Source of the DNA: an uncultured Alphaproteobacteria bacterium
GTDB lineage: Bacteria; Pseudomonadota; Alphaproteobacteria; HIMB59
DNA: 64,000 bases
Direction of reading: 5' to 3'
Assembly (NCBI GenBank): GCA_902557145.1
Contig: CACDYZ010000006.1
Location: forward strand, 1-64,000
This document shows, in pieces, positions 13,006 to 21,991 of the stretch. Position numbers and translations under genes: made by a program. Below the pieces are notes generated by a model. It was not told the DNA's origin. It ran no database searches and saw only the letters and a list, made by a program, of their open reading frames with translations. Positions within the stretch are counted from its first letter, which is position 1. Each line of letters begins with the position of its first letter.

Positions 13006-13346
13006 TGGAATTAGAAAGTAGCACAAAAGAACAAATTGAAAAAATGATTGGTGATAATGAGGTATTCCTTTTTATGAAAGGGAACCCTGATTTCCCTATG
13101 TGCGGTTTCTCATCTGTTGCAAGTGCAATTTTAAAAAAAACTGGAGTTGAATTTGGTCATTGTAATGTGCTTGATGATAATAATATTAGGGAAGGTATTA
13201 AAACCTTTTCAAATTGGCCTACGATACCTCAACTATACATTAAAAATGAGTTTGTTGGCGGCTGCGATATTATGAAAGAAATGGCTGAGTCTGGGGAATT
13301 ATTAGAACTGCTTAACACCAAAGGAATAAAAACTGAAGTAAGTTAA
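13005..13346 (+). CDS. grxD: monothiol CGFS glutaredoxin (Grx4 type)
   Basis: The 113-residue thioredoxin-fold protein carries the CGFS site in KGNPDFPMCGFSSVA near residue 31, the cis-Pro segment WPTIPQLYIKNEFVGGCDI near residue 66, and FLFMKG before the site. CGFS glutaredoxins hold a glutathione-bound 2Fe-2S cluster and deliver clusters with BolA. It is the last gene of the operon and is followed at once by a hairpin shared with the converging TPR gene. Confidence 0.95.
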   Translation: MELESSTKEQIEKMIGDNEVFLFMKGNPDFPMCGFSSVASAILKKTGVEFGHCNVLDDNNIREGIKTFSNWPTIPQLYIKNEFVGGCDIMKEMAESGELLELLNTKGIKTEVS

Positions 13347-13373
13347 AAAAAGGGGCAAGTAATTCTAGCCCCT
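13344..13373 (-). terminator. rho-independent terminator between grxD and the TPR gene
   Basis: In minus-strand sense an AGGGGC/GCCCCT stem, extendable through G-U and A-U pairs, with an 11-base loop is followed by seven T residues. It ends the long minus-strand operon after the TPR gene. In plus sense the same stem follows the grxD stop but lacks a strong T run, so it may be weakly bidirectional. Confidence 0.8.
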
Positions 13374-13377
13374 CTTG

Positions 13378-13830
13378 TTAGTTATTAGAAATATAATTAT
13401 TTAATTCTTTATAGTAAGAATTATTTTCACCCACTAATGTTTTGAGTAATTCTAGATTGCTTAAAGCATCGTCTTTTTGTCCGAGATCGACATACATTTC
13501 ACCTTGATATTCAATGGCACCTAGATGCTCTGGATCAAGTTCAAGTGCTTTTTTGTAGTATTTTGCTGCATTATCAAAATCATCACTTTTTCGGTACGCA
13601 AAACCTAGCTCATTGTATACATCTGCACGAGTAAAATCTGTCGAACTAGCAGTTGTAAGGGTCTTAAGCTTTCTTATTGCTTTATCATAATCTTTACTTC
13701 TTATAAGCTTTATGGCTGACTTATAATCTTTTCCGTAATTAGTTTTAGCACTATCACCAGAGTCAGTGCCAGCAGCATAAAGATTAGAGAAAAACAAAGA
13801 AAATATAACTGTTAATATTTTAATATTCAT
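13378..13830 (-). CDS. exported tetratricopeptide-repeat protein
   Basis: The 150-residue protein begins with a signal peptide (MNIKILTVIFSLFFSNLYAAG, cleavage probably after AA near residue 20). Two or three TPR units follow: DYDKAIRKLKTL near residue 48, NELGFAYRKSDDFDNAAKYYKKALELDPE near 68-98, and QGEMYVDLGQKDDALSNLELL. It is probably a periplasmic scaffold; no partner is known. It is the last gene before the terminator, 52 bases after rpsD. Confidence 0.8.
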   Translation of the reverse strand: MNIKILTVIFSLFFSNLYAAGTDSGDSAKTNYGKDYKSAIKLIRSKDYDKAIRKLKTLTTASSTDFTRADVYNELGFAYRKSDDFDNAAKYYKKALELDPEHLGAIEYQGEMYVDLGQKDDALSNLELLKTLVGENNSYYKELNNYISNN

Positions 13831-13882
13831 AACTATCCATTCGAAATTTAAATGTTATTAGATTAATTTGGTAAATTAATAA

Positions 13883-14500
13883 TTATCTTGAATAGAACTC
13901 AACAACGAGATTGGGTTCCATTTGAACAGGATATGGAACATCTGTTAGTTGGGGTCCTCTAACAAACTTACCTAGGCATTTTGAAATTTCTAATTGCAAA
14001 TACTCAGGTACATCTCTTTCATTAGAGCTTAATGTTTGAATAATCATTGGAATATTTTGGCTAGTTTGCTGAAGAGATATTTCATCTCCATCCATAACCC
14101 GATAAGATTTTTTATTAACAACTTTTCCATTAACTAAAACATGTCCATGGTTTACCAGTTGTCTTGCAGAAAATACTGTTGGGGCGAATTTTAATCTAAA
14201 TACAACAGCGTCAAGTCTTCGCTCTAATAGCTCGATCAAAATTTGACTAGTATCCCCTTTTTTTCTAGATGCTGCTTGATATATTTTTAAGAATTGTTTT
14301 TCGGTAATATCGCCGTAATATTTTTTGAGCTTTTGTTTGGCCGCTAATTGAATTCCAAAGTCAGAGGGCTTTCTTCTTCTAGCTTGTCCATGTTGGCCAG
14401 GACCATAAGGCCTTCTATTAAAAGGACTTTTTGGCCTACCCCATAAGTTTAAGCCAAGTCTTCTATCAATTTTATGTTTTGACGATAGTCTTTTAGTCAT
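13883..14500 (-). CDS. rpsD: 30S ribosomal protein S4
   Basis: The 205-residue protein has the S4 pattern: [23 protein letters not shown] at the start, [18 protein letters not shown] near residue 35, and the S4 RNA-binding domain near 95-155 ([30 protein letters not shown]). It nucleates 30S assembly by binding 16S rRNA. As in many alphaproteobacteria it stands away from the alpha operon, here behind trmJ with a 39-base gap that could hold its own leader. Confidence 0.97.
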   Translation of the reverse strand: MTKRLSSKHKIDRRLGLNLWGRPKSPFNRRPYGPGQHGQARRRKPSDFGIQLAAKQKLKKYYGDITEKQFLKIYQAASRKKGDTSQILIELLERRLDAVVFRLKFAPTVFSARQLVNHGHVLVNGKVVNKKSYRVMDGDEISLQQTSQNIPMIIQTLSSNERDVPEYLQLEISKCLGKFVRGPQLTDVPYPVQMEPNLVVEFYSR

Positions 14501-14539
14501 GAATTGGTGATTTATATAGATTTAGCATTTTAAGTCAAT

Positions 14540-15229
14540 TTATTTTGTTATAAATTTCATTACTCCATATACCGTTTTTATTTGTTTTTGGTCAATTTTT
14601 GATGTTTTTAAAAAATTTCTTAAAGATATTTCTAAATTATCTCTTTTTGAAGAAATAGAGGTAAATTTTCTCTTCTCTAGTATTTTCATTAGAAATGACA
14701 AAAACTTCTCAATATCTTTTGCACTAGCTGGAGTGACAATCTTTGATGAACTAATTTTAGAAAAAGACATTTGGCTCAATTCATAAGCAATTAAAGCCAC
14801 TGTATGGGATAAATTTAGAGAACTATTGCTTTTGGTAGGAATAGATATGATATAATTAGCATGAGATATCTCTTTATTTGTTAGACCGTTATTTTCTTGA
14901 CCAAACAAAATTGATATTTTGTTTGGATTTAATTTAGATATATCTTGCAATTTTATTGAAGGTATATGGAAATCTCTTTTTCTAACAGTAGTTGCTATTA
15001 AAATATCACTGTCTTTCATTGCTTCAGGTATTGATTTATAAGTTTTTACTTTTTTTGATAAAGATGAAAAATGTTTAGCAGATTTTAGACCTTTATCATT
15101 AGGCCAAATTTTTCTGGGATTGATTAATGATAAGTTTTCAAAACCAAAGCATCCTATAGATCTCAAAGACATTCCAACATTTTCAGATAATTGAGGTTTA
15201 TTTAGTATAAATTGAATTTTTTTTTTCAA
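14540..15229 (-). CDS. trmJ: TrmJ-type SpoU rRNA/tRNA 2'-O-methyltransferase
   Basis: The 229-residue SPOUT protein shows the three SpoU motifs: LNKPQLSENVGMSLRSIGCFGF near residue 8, ILFGQENNGLTNKEI near 105, and IPTKSNSSLNLSHTVALIAYEL near 128-150. TrmJ methylates the 2'-OH of nucleotide 32 in tRNA; exact specificity here is inferred from length and similarity. The start codon is TTG, overlapping the cimA stop as TTGA. Confidence 0.87.
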   Translation of the reverse strand: MKKKIQFILNKPQLSENVGMSLRSIGCFGFENLSLINPRKIWPNDKGLKSAKHFSSLSKKVKTYKSIPEAMKDSDILIATTVRKRDFHIPSIKLQDISKLNPNKISILFGQENNGLTNKEISHANYIISIPTKSNSSLNLSHTVALIAYELSQMSFSKISSSKIVTPASAKDIEKFLSFLMKILEKRKFTSISSKRDNLEISLRNFLKTSKIDQKQIKTVYGVMKFITK

Positions 15230-16818
15230 GAGGACTTAATTAATTTATAAATTAAACTCTCTCTTAAGGCATTATAAGAAGCATCAATTATGTTAGTGGA
15301 AACACCTACTGTTGTCCAAATAGATCCTTTTTGGTCTTTAGTCTCGATGAGAACACGAACTATTGCATCTGTTCCTTTTTCTGATGATAAAATTCTTACC
15401 TTAAAATCTGTTAGTTCTAAATCTTCTAAAGAAGGATAAAAACCCATTAATGATTTTCTTAATGCTTTGTCTAAAGCATTTACAGGTCCATTACCAACCT
15501 CCACATTCATATATTCCTTTTTTTCCACTTCTATTCTTACAGTTGCTTCAGACTCAGTTACTAATTCCCCTTTTGCATTCCACCTTCTATCGTCTATGAC
15601 TTTAAATCTTTTCAACTCAAAGTATTCTGGAATACCAAATAGAGTCTGTCTTGCAAGTATTTCAAAACTAGCAATCGCCTGATCATATGCATAACCTTTA
15701 AATTCTCTCTCTTTAACTTTCTGTAGAAGAAAGTCTAGTTTGTCAGAATGATCATCTGGATTAATACCAACAGTATTTAGAAGAGAAATGATATTAGATC
15801 GACCAGACTGATCAGATATAACTATCTTTCTAGTATTACCTACTATTTCTGGATCTACATGTTCATAAGTTTTAGGATCTTTGTTAATGGCAGAAACATG
15901 TAAACCACCTTTATGTGAAAAAGCATTTTCACCAACATAGGCTTGCTGAGTATTTGGCATGCGGTTTAAAATTTCATCTAAAAGTAATGAGGTTTTCTTT
16001 AAGGCTGATAGTTTTTTCTTGGGGATACTAGTATCAAAGTCCGTTTTCAGAATTATTGAAGGAATTAGAGATACTAAATTAGCATTTCCACACCTTTCTC
16101 CCAGTCCATTAATTGTACCCTGAATTTGTCTAACACCTGCTCGAACAGCAGCAAGTGAATTAGCAACTGCATTTTCTGTATCATTATGGGCGTGAATACC
16201 TAATTTTTCACCAGGTATGCTTTTTGTAACTTCTTTGACTATAGTTTCTACCTCATGAGGAAGGGTGCCACCATTAGTATCACATAAAACGATCCACCTT
16301 GCTCCATTTCTGAGAGCCTCAGTTAAACAGTCTATAGCAAATTTTGGGTCTGATTTGTAACCGTCAAAAAAATGTTCAGCATCATACATAGCCTCAATAC
16401 CTTTTTCATTAATATGAGCTATGCTCTCACCAATCATTTTTAAATTATCTGATTTTGAAATACCCAGAGCTTTTTCAACTTGGTAAGAGGATGATTTTCC
16501 TACAATGCATATATGTTTTACATTAGTATTAGTTAAAGTATTTAAACCAGGATCATTTGAAACACTAGTAGTAGGTCTTCTAGTCATTCCAAAGGCTACT
16601 AAATTTGATCTTTCGAATTTATTAGAGGAATTAAAAAAACTATCATCAGTTGGATTAGAACCTGGCCAACCACCTTCGATATAATCTAAACCAAGATCAT
16701 CAAGAGCTTTAGAAAATTTGATTTTATCATCAACACTAAAGTCAACACCAGTTGTTTGTTGCCCATCTCTTAATGTTGTATCAAAAAAATAAATTTTATT
16801 TTCTAGTTTTTCTTCCAT
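15226..16818 (-). CDS. cimA: (R)-citramalate synthase
   Basis: The 530-residue protein belongs to the isopropylmalate synthase family. The DRE-TIM start FFDTTLRDGQQTTGVDFS, LGIHAHNDTENAVANS metal-ligand region near residue 205 and GTINGLGERCGNANL near 233 mark the catalytic barrel; a C-terminal LeuA-like regulatory domain follows from about 400. Its length and GGWPGSNPTDD match CimA rather than LeuA. It makes citramalate from pyruvate and acetyl-CoA for isoleucine synthesis independent of threonine. It overlaps cysS by 16 bases. Confidence 0.9.
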   Translation of the reverse strand: MEEKLENKIYFFDTTLRDGQQTTGVDFSVDDKIKFSKALDDLGLDYIEGGWPGSNPTDDSFFNSSNKFERSNLVAFGMTRRPTTSVSNDPGLNTLTNTNVKHICIVGKSSSYQVEKALGISKSDNLKMIGESIAHINEKGIEAMYDAEHFFDGYKSDPKFAIDCLTEALRNGARWIVLCDTNGGTLPHEVETIVKEVTKSIPGEKLGIHAHNDTENAVANSLAAVRAGVRQIQGTINGLGERCGNANLVSLIPSIILKTDFDTSIPKKKLSALKKTSLLLDEILNRMPNTQQAYVGENAFSHKGGLHVSAINKDPKTYEHVDPEIVGNTRKIVISDQSGRSNIISLLNTVGINPDDHSDKLDFLLQKVKEREFKGYAYDQAIASFEILARQTLFGIPEYFELKRFKVIDDRRWNAKGELVTESEATVRIEVEKKEYMNVEVGNGPVNALDKALRKSLMGFYPSLEDLELTDFKVRILSSEKGTDAIVRVLIETKDQKGSIWTTVGVSTNIIDASYNALRESLIYKLIKSS

Positions 16819-18137
16819 GTCGTCTCGTTTTTTGTGTCTTCTAAAACAATTCCTTGTTTAAATAACTCATCCCTAATTTTATCAGCAAGTTCAAAGTTTT
16901 TATTGCTTTTAGCTATTTGTCGGCGAGATATCATATTTTCAATATATTCTTTATCAAGGTCTAAATCTTTTTTTAGAAAACTAGGATTTAAGCCCAATAT
17001 ACTTAAGCCATTATTAAAATGAGCCAATAAAACCTCATTATTACTATCTTTTTTCAAATTAGCTATAATTTGCTGCAATCTCATTAGTGCTTTTGGGGTA
17101 TTTAAATCATCTAAAAGTGCACTGACAAATTCAGTGTCTAATTCTGGACTTTTAACCTCTTGTATATAGTTTTCCCACTTATTTATAATGTTTTGACTAT
17201 AACTTAATAGATCATTTGAAAAATCTATTGGTTGCCGATAATGGGTAGTTAAGAGAGAATATTTTAAAACAGTTGGGTCATGTTTAGCTAACAAATCATT
17301 AACAATTGTTGTATTACCTAAAGATTTAGACATTTTTTCTCCCTTGAAGTTGATAAAACCATTGTGGAGCCAAAAGTTTGACATTTTTTTATCATGACAA
17401 CATGTTGATTGAGCTATTTCATTTTCGTGGTGGGGGAATATTAAATCAATACCTCCAGCGTGAATGTCAATAGTTTCTCCAAGTAATTCAGAAATCATAG
17501 CTGAACACTCTATATGCCATCCAGGTCTTCCACTCCCCCAAGGGCTATCCCAAGAGGGTTCATTTGTCTTTGATGGTTTCCAAAGAACAAAATCTTCAGG
17601 ATTTTTTTTGTATTCAGCAACTTCAACTCTTGCTCCACTAATAATATCTTTTAATGAAAACTTAGAAAGAGAGCCATAATCTTTATATTTTTTTGCTTCA
17701 AATAATACATGTCCATTCGAAATATAAGCGAATTTTTTGTCAATGAGCGATGTAATCATTTCGATCATTTTTGAAATATAATTTGTAGCTTTTGGTTCAT
17801 GAGTTGGAGATAAAATTGATAAAGAATTTAGATTTTGATGATATGTTTTTTGAGTAAGCTCAACCAACTCATCTGTCGTTATATTAAGCTCGTTTGCTTT
17901 ATCTATAATTTTATCATCTATATCTGTGATATTTCTGACATAACATACTTTATCTTCTCCAAAAGTAAGTCTTAAAACTCTAAATAAAATATCAAAAATT
18001 ATAATTGGTCTAAAGTTACCTATATGTGGATTACTATAAAGCGTAGGTCCACAAGCATACATCTTAACTGATGATGAGTTTATAGGTATAAATTTTTCTT
18101 TTTTTTTAGTTAAGGTATTGTAAAGATTAATATTCAT
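16803..18137 (-). CDS. cysS: cysteinyl-tRNA synthetase
   Basis: The 444-residue class I synthetase has the zinc Cys in YACGPTLYSNPHIGNFR (HIGH motif near residue 36), further zinc ligands in GWHIECSAM and FPHHENEIAQS, and KMSKS in FKGEKMSKSLGN near 264. The C-terminal part is slightly short but the final LADKIRDEL segment typical of CysS is present. It charges tRNA-Cys. It overlaps gltX by 11 bases upstream and cimA downstream. Confidence 0.97.
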   Translation of the reverse strand: MNINLYNTLTKKKEKFIPINSSSVKMYACGPTLYSNPHIGNFRPIIIFDILFRVLRLTFGEDKVCYVRNITDIDDKIIDKANELNITTDELVELTQKTYHQNLNSLSILSPTHEPKATNYISKMIEMITSLIDKKFAYISNGHVLFEAKKYKDYGSLSKFSLKDIISGARVEVAEYKKNPEDFVLWKPSKTNEPSWDSPWGSGRPGWHIECSAMISELLGETIDIHAGGIDLIFPHHENEIAQSTCCHDKKMSNFWLHNGFINFKGEKMSKSLGNTTIVNDLLAKHDPTVLKYSLLTTHYRQPIDFSNDLLSYSQNIINKWENYIQEVKSPELDTEFVSALLDDLNTPKALMRLQQIIANLKKDSNNEVLLAHFNNGLSILGLNPSFLKKDLDLDKEYIENMISRRQIAKSNKNFELADKIRDELFKQGIVLEDTKNETTWKKN

Positions 18138-19458
18138 CTAGAATTTTTCTTAATCCTTCAAGCCCAAAATAATTATATAGATCTTTTACAGATGGGCCAT
18201 TTTGGTTACCTGTTAATATATAACGTGTATTAGTAAAAATATCTTTTTTTGAAAAGTTTTTGTCGATATTCATTATATGATTTACATATTCGTCAAAACT
18301 TAAATTTGAAAATCCATTTAAATTCTTAATTAAAATTTTTATAAAATCTTCTGAAGGTTTAACTTTGATTTCTCTTCTATTAATAATATTCCACAAATTT
18401 ACAATATCCTCATATTTGTCAACATTATGTTTAATTAGTTCCCACTCTATTTCCGTTAAGACTAGCTTTTTTAGTTCAGGAAATTCTTTATTTAAGTTTT
18501 CGAGGCTCATTGATCTTAATGAATTTTTTTGGAAAAAATTGATTTTATGAATATCAATTTTAGGTAAATTTTTAGAAATATTTTCTAAGTTAAAATCTTT
18601 AAAATTATCAACTAATATACTTTCAAAATCATGATCAGAATTAAGACCAAGAGAATATAAATAAGATAGTATGCTATTGACTGTGTAACCTTTTTTTTTA
18701 AATTGATTTAGTGAAATTGAGTCTAAATTTCTTTTACTTAGTTTTGTTCCATCTTCATTAAGCATTAATGGATTATGTCCAAGTGAAGGTAAATCAGAAT
18801 TTAAACTTTTGAATAATTCTAGATGAATAGCTGAATTAGTAAGATGGTCTTCACCTCTTATAATATGAGATATATTCATATCTATATCATCAACTACACT
18901 GGGAAAGTGATAAAGGTAACTACCATCTGCCCTTCTTAAAACTGGATCGGATTGCGAAGCTAAGTCTACCTCTGTTTCTCCTTTTACCAAATCATTCCAT
19001 TTAACTTTACTTTGTGAGAGCTTAAATCTCCAATAGGGCTGATTACCGTTTGAAATTTTATTCTCTATGTCATCTTTAGATAAATTCAAAGATGATCTAT
19101 CATAGATTGGGGGTTTACCAGCCTTTAGTAATAACTTTTTTTTAATTTCTAAATCTTCCGAAGACTCAAAACATGGGTAAACTAATTTCAAAGAAATTAA
19201 ATGATCAAAAAGTTCATTGTATCTATCAATTCTTTTACTTTGATAAAAAATTTCATCATAGTTAATTTTTAGCCATTCTAAATCAGAAGCAATAGATTTT
19301 ACATACTCATCTTTACTTCTCTCTTGGTCAGTGTCATCATATCTTAAAATAAATTTACCATTATTTTTTTTTGAATATGCCCAATTTAAGAAACAAGATC
19401 TCATATTTCCAAGGTGTAAGTGACCTGTTGGGCTTGGTGCAAAACGCGTAACTATCAT
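18127..19458 (-). CDS. gltX: glutamyl-tRNA synthetase
   Basis: The 443-residue class I synthetase has the HIGH-type motif in RFAPSPTGHLHLGNMRS at the N terminus, the IIRGEDHLTNS block near residue 205 and the KMSKS equivalent KLSKRNLDS near 242. It charges tRNA-Glu, and if AatCAB is present this or a second copy may also charge tRNA-Gln. It directly abuts the upstream phosphoribosyltransferase gene with no gap. Confidence 0.95.
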   Translation of the reverse strand: MIVTRFAPSPTGHLHLGNMRSCFLNWAYSKKNNGKFILRYDDTDQERSKDEYVKSIASDLEWLKINYDEIFYQSKRIDRYNELFDHLISLKLVYPCFESSEDLEIKKKLLLKAGKPPIYDRSSLNLSKDDIENKISNGNQPYWRFKLSQSKVKWNDLVKGETEVDLASQSDPVLRRADGSYLYHFPSVVDDIDMNISHIIRGEDHLTNSAIHLELFKSLNSDLPSLGHNPLMLNEDGTKLSKRNLDSISLNQFKKKGYTVNSILSYLYSLGLNSDHDFESILVDNFKDFNLENISKNLPKIDIHKINFFQKNSLRSMSLENLNKEFPELKKLVLTEIEWELIKHNVDKYEDIVNLWNIINRREIKVKPSEDFIKILIKNLNGFSNLSFDEYVNHIMNIDKNFSKKDIFTNTRYILTGNQNGPSVKDLYNYFGLEGLRKILDEY

Positions 19459-20583
19459 TTAACTTTTTTTAAGTAGGTATTCTCTTGAAACTTTTACTCT
19501 AGAGGTATTACCATATTTTATAATATCAGCTGTTGCATAAGTTTCTGACCATTTTTCTGGAAGGTAACTGCCCGTTCCTATTATATCTATTGGGGCCTTT
19601 GCTAGCGACATTGCTTTACATTTTTCGTTAGTAAATCCACTTGAGGCAATAATTTTAACCTTTTTAAAGCCAAAATTATCAAGTTGAGCTCTTAAATACC
19701 ACAATGAAGCAGCTGAAACTCCTGGGCCAACTAAGTGTCTTAACTCTTTATCAGATCTATAATCTTTTATTGATCCAGGCGCATGTTTTTCTAAGACTTC
19801 ATAAGATTTTGAAGTATCTAGATTCTCAATAAATCTTCCACTTGGTGTATCCAATCTAATCATTACTTTTCCTGCTTTAGACAGCTTATCAAAGTAATTG
19901 CATACTTGTATTGAGTCAGTAATTTCTTTGCCAAAATAATCTGGTAAAACAACTAAATCATTTTTGGGAAATGTTTGATGAAACATTTTTACTGCCTCAA
20001 GAGTAGATCCGGCATATCCTATTAGAGCGTGAGGCATTGTCCCTAATGCTTTGTTAGATTGAAAAAAATGTGAAGTTGCTTCAATAGAAGTTCCAATAAA
20101 ACCTTTTGCTTTCTTTTTTTTTGCTGATTTAGAGCCAACTGATGCTGCATAGGACATTAATTCTGACATCTCTGAGCCTGCACAATGTCTTGCATCCATT
20201 GCTATAAAAGAGGTTTTAGGTAGGTCAAAACACATTTGATATGCGTTTGCAGCTGCTATACAAGCAGGACCAATTTTTTGGAGGAGTAAAGTCTCTAGAT
20301 CCACAATATGTTTAAACGAACCTCTGATATAAAGTATTGGTTCGCCAGCTCCAAAGTGATCTCCCTCTTTAAAGGGACTTGAAGTTTTAACTTTTATACC
20401 TCTATCTTCAGATATTTGTTTTATCCAATTGATAGCTAATTTTAATGCTATGATACCTGGTCTACGAATAAAGATGGCATAAGTAACGTTTATGTCTCCA
20501 TACTTTTGAATAATTTTTTTTGTTTTTAAAAAATAATTATCGGTGTAATTATTAATTAAGTCTGAATTTGTTTTTTTATTCAT
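19459..20583 (-). CDS. nicotinate phosphoribosyltransferase family protein
   Basis: The 374-residue protein fits the NAPRTase/quinolinate phosphoribosyltransferase superfamily: YAIFIRRPGIIALK near residue 37, LLLQKIGPACIAAANAY near 98-118, AMDARHCAGSEMSELMSYAASVG near 130 and a late IGTGSYLP phosphate-binding segment near 340. It most likely converts nicotinate and PRPP into nicotinate mononucleotide for NAD salvage. The family subtype common in alphaproteobacteria differs from E. coli PncB, so the substrate is inferred. Confidence 0.85.
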   Translation of the reverse strand: MNKKTNSDLINNYTDNYFLKTKKIIQKYGDINVTYAIFIRRPGIIALKLAINWIKQISEDRGIKVKTSSPFKEGDHFGAGEPILYIRGSFKHIVDLETLLLQKIGPACIAAANAYQMCFDLPKTSFIAMDARHCAGSEMSELMSYAASVGSKSAKKKKAKGFIGTSIEATSHFFQSNKALGTMPHALIGYAGSTLEAVKMFHQTFPKNDLVVLPDYFGKEITDSIQVCNYFDKLSKAGKVMIRLDTPSGRFIENLDTSKSYEVLEKHAPGSIKDYRSDKELRHLVGPGVSAASLWYLRAQLDNFGFKKVKIIASSGFTNEKCKAMSLAKAPIDIIGTGSYLPEKWSETYATADIIKYGNTSRVKVSREYLLKKS

Positions 20584-20597
20584 AATGAATAAGAAAA

Positions 20598-21947
20598 CTA
20601 ATTCATTTCACCGTTTGATAATAAGTCAGCTAGTAAAAATGAGAGTTCTAATGATTGATTTACATTTAACCTTGGGTCACAAAAAGTATGGTATCTATCC
20701 CCTAAGTTTTCATCTTTAATATCATCAGGTCCTCCGACACATTCAGTTACATTTAAACCAGTTAATTCTAAGTGTACACCTCCTGCGACTGTGCCTTCTG
20801 ATTTATGAATTTCAAAAAAAGATTGAATTTCTCTAAATATATTCTCAGTGGCTCTTGTCTTATAACCTGATTTGCTTGTAGATGTATTACCATGCATAGG
20901 ATCGCATATCCAAGTAAGGTTCACTCCAAGTTTATTAATTTCTTTCAATAAATTAGGGAAGTTTGCGTTAATTTTTTCTGCTCCCATTCTAATAATAAGT
21001 GTTAGTCTACCGCCTTCGTTTTCAGGGTTAAGTATTTCAATATTTCTTTTTAGATCATCAACTGTTGTGGATGGTCCTACTTTTAAACCAAGAGGGTTCT
21101 TGATACCACTTAAATAATGTATATGTGCCCCGTCAGGATCTCTAGTTCTGTCTCCTACCCACAAAAAATGAGAATTAACATTGTACCATTCCCCTGTTGT
21201 ACTATCTATTCTAGTAAAAGCCTGTTCATAAGGCAAAAGAAGAGCCTCATGACTGGTATAAAAATCTGTTTCTCTTAGTTCTCTTGTATTTTTTTCATTT
21301 ACACCACATGCGTTCATGAATTTAATACTGTCTGCAATTTTTTCAGATAATTCTTTAAATTTTTTTGTTGTGTCAAAATTATCAGCAAAGTCTAAATTCC
21401 ATTTATTTAATTGTGTCAAGCTAGCAAAACCACCTTGAGCAAAAGCTCTTAATAAATTTAAAGTTGATGCTGAGTGATTATAAGCTCTAATCATTCTCTT
21501 AGGGTCTGGTTCTCTAGAGGACTCATTAAACTCAAATGAATTGATGATATCTCCTCTATAGCTAGGCAATTTCTGACCATTTTTTTCTTCAAAATCCGAA
21601 CTTCTAGGCTTTGCGAATTGACCGCCCATTCTTCCTAATTTAACAACTGGTTTATTAGTTGCAAAAGTTAAAACTACGGACATTTGTAGAAGTAATTTAA
21701 AATTATCTCTAATTGTATTAGGATTTAATTCTTGGAAACTTTCAGCACAGTCACCACCTTGTAAATAAAAAGACTCACCTTTTTGAACTTGATGGATTTG
21801 AGATTTTAAAGATCTAGTCTCACCAGCAAATATTAAGGGAGGCATAGATGATAATTCATTTATCACGGAGTCTAATTTGTTTTGATCAGCGTAAGCAGGC
21901 ATTTGCTTAGCTTCAAATTTCTTCCAACTATCTTTGGTCCATTTCAT
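20598..21947 (-). CDS. class II (plant-type) DAHP synthase
   Basis: The 449-residue protein has the class II DAHP synthase pattern: WTKDSWKKFEAKQMPAY at the start, LQGGDCAESFQEL with the metal-binding Cys near residue 85, VVKLGRMGGQFAKPRSS near 120, WVGDRTRDPDGAHIHYLSGI near 267 and WICDPMHGNT near 350. It condenses PEP with erythrose 4-phosphate, the first step of aromatic synthesis. Unlike E. coli AroG/F/H it is the second DAHP synthase class, normal in alphaproteobacteria. Confidence 0.95.
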   Translation of the reverse strand: MKWTKDSWKKFEAKQMPAYADQNKLDSVINELSSMPPLIFAGETRSLKSQIHQVQKGESFYLQGGDCAESFQELNPNTIRDNFKLLLQMSVVLTFATNKPVVKLGRMGGQFAKPRSSDFEEKNGQKLPSYRGDIINSFEFNESSREPDPKRMIRAYNHSASTLNLLRAFAQGGFASLTQLNKWNLDFADNFDTTKKFKELSEKIADSIKFMNACGVNEKNTRELRETDFYTSHEALLLPYEQAFTRIDSTTGEWYNVNSHFLWVGDRTRDPDGAHIHYLSGIKNPLGLKVGPSTTVDDLKRNIEILNPENEGGRLTLIIRMGAEKINANFPNLLKEINKLGVNLTWICDPMHGNTSTSKSGYKTRATENIFREIQSFFEIHKSEGTVAGGVHLELTGLNVTECVGGPDDIKDENLGDRYHTFCDPRLNVNQSLELSFLLADLLSNGEMN

Positions 21948-21991
21948 GAGGCAGAGATTATATTGTTATATATATCAAATAAAAGAGATTA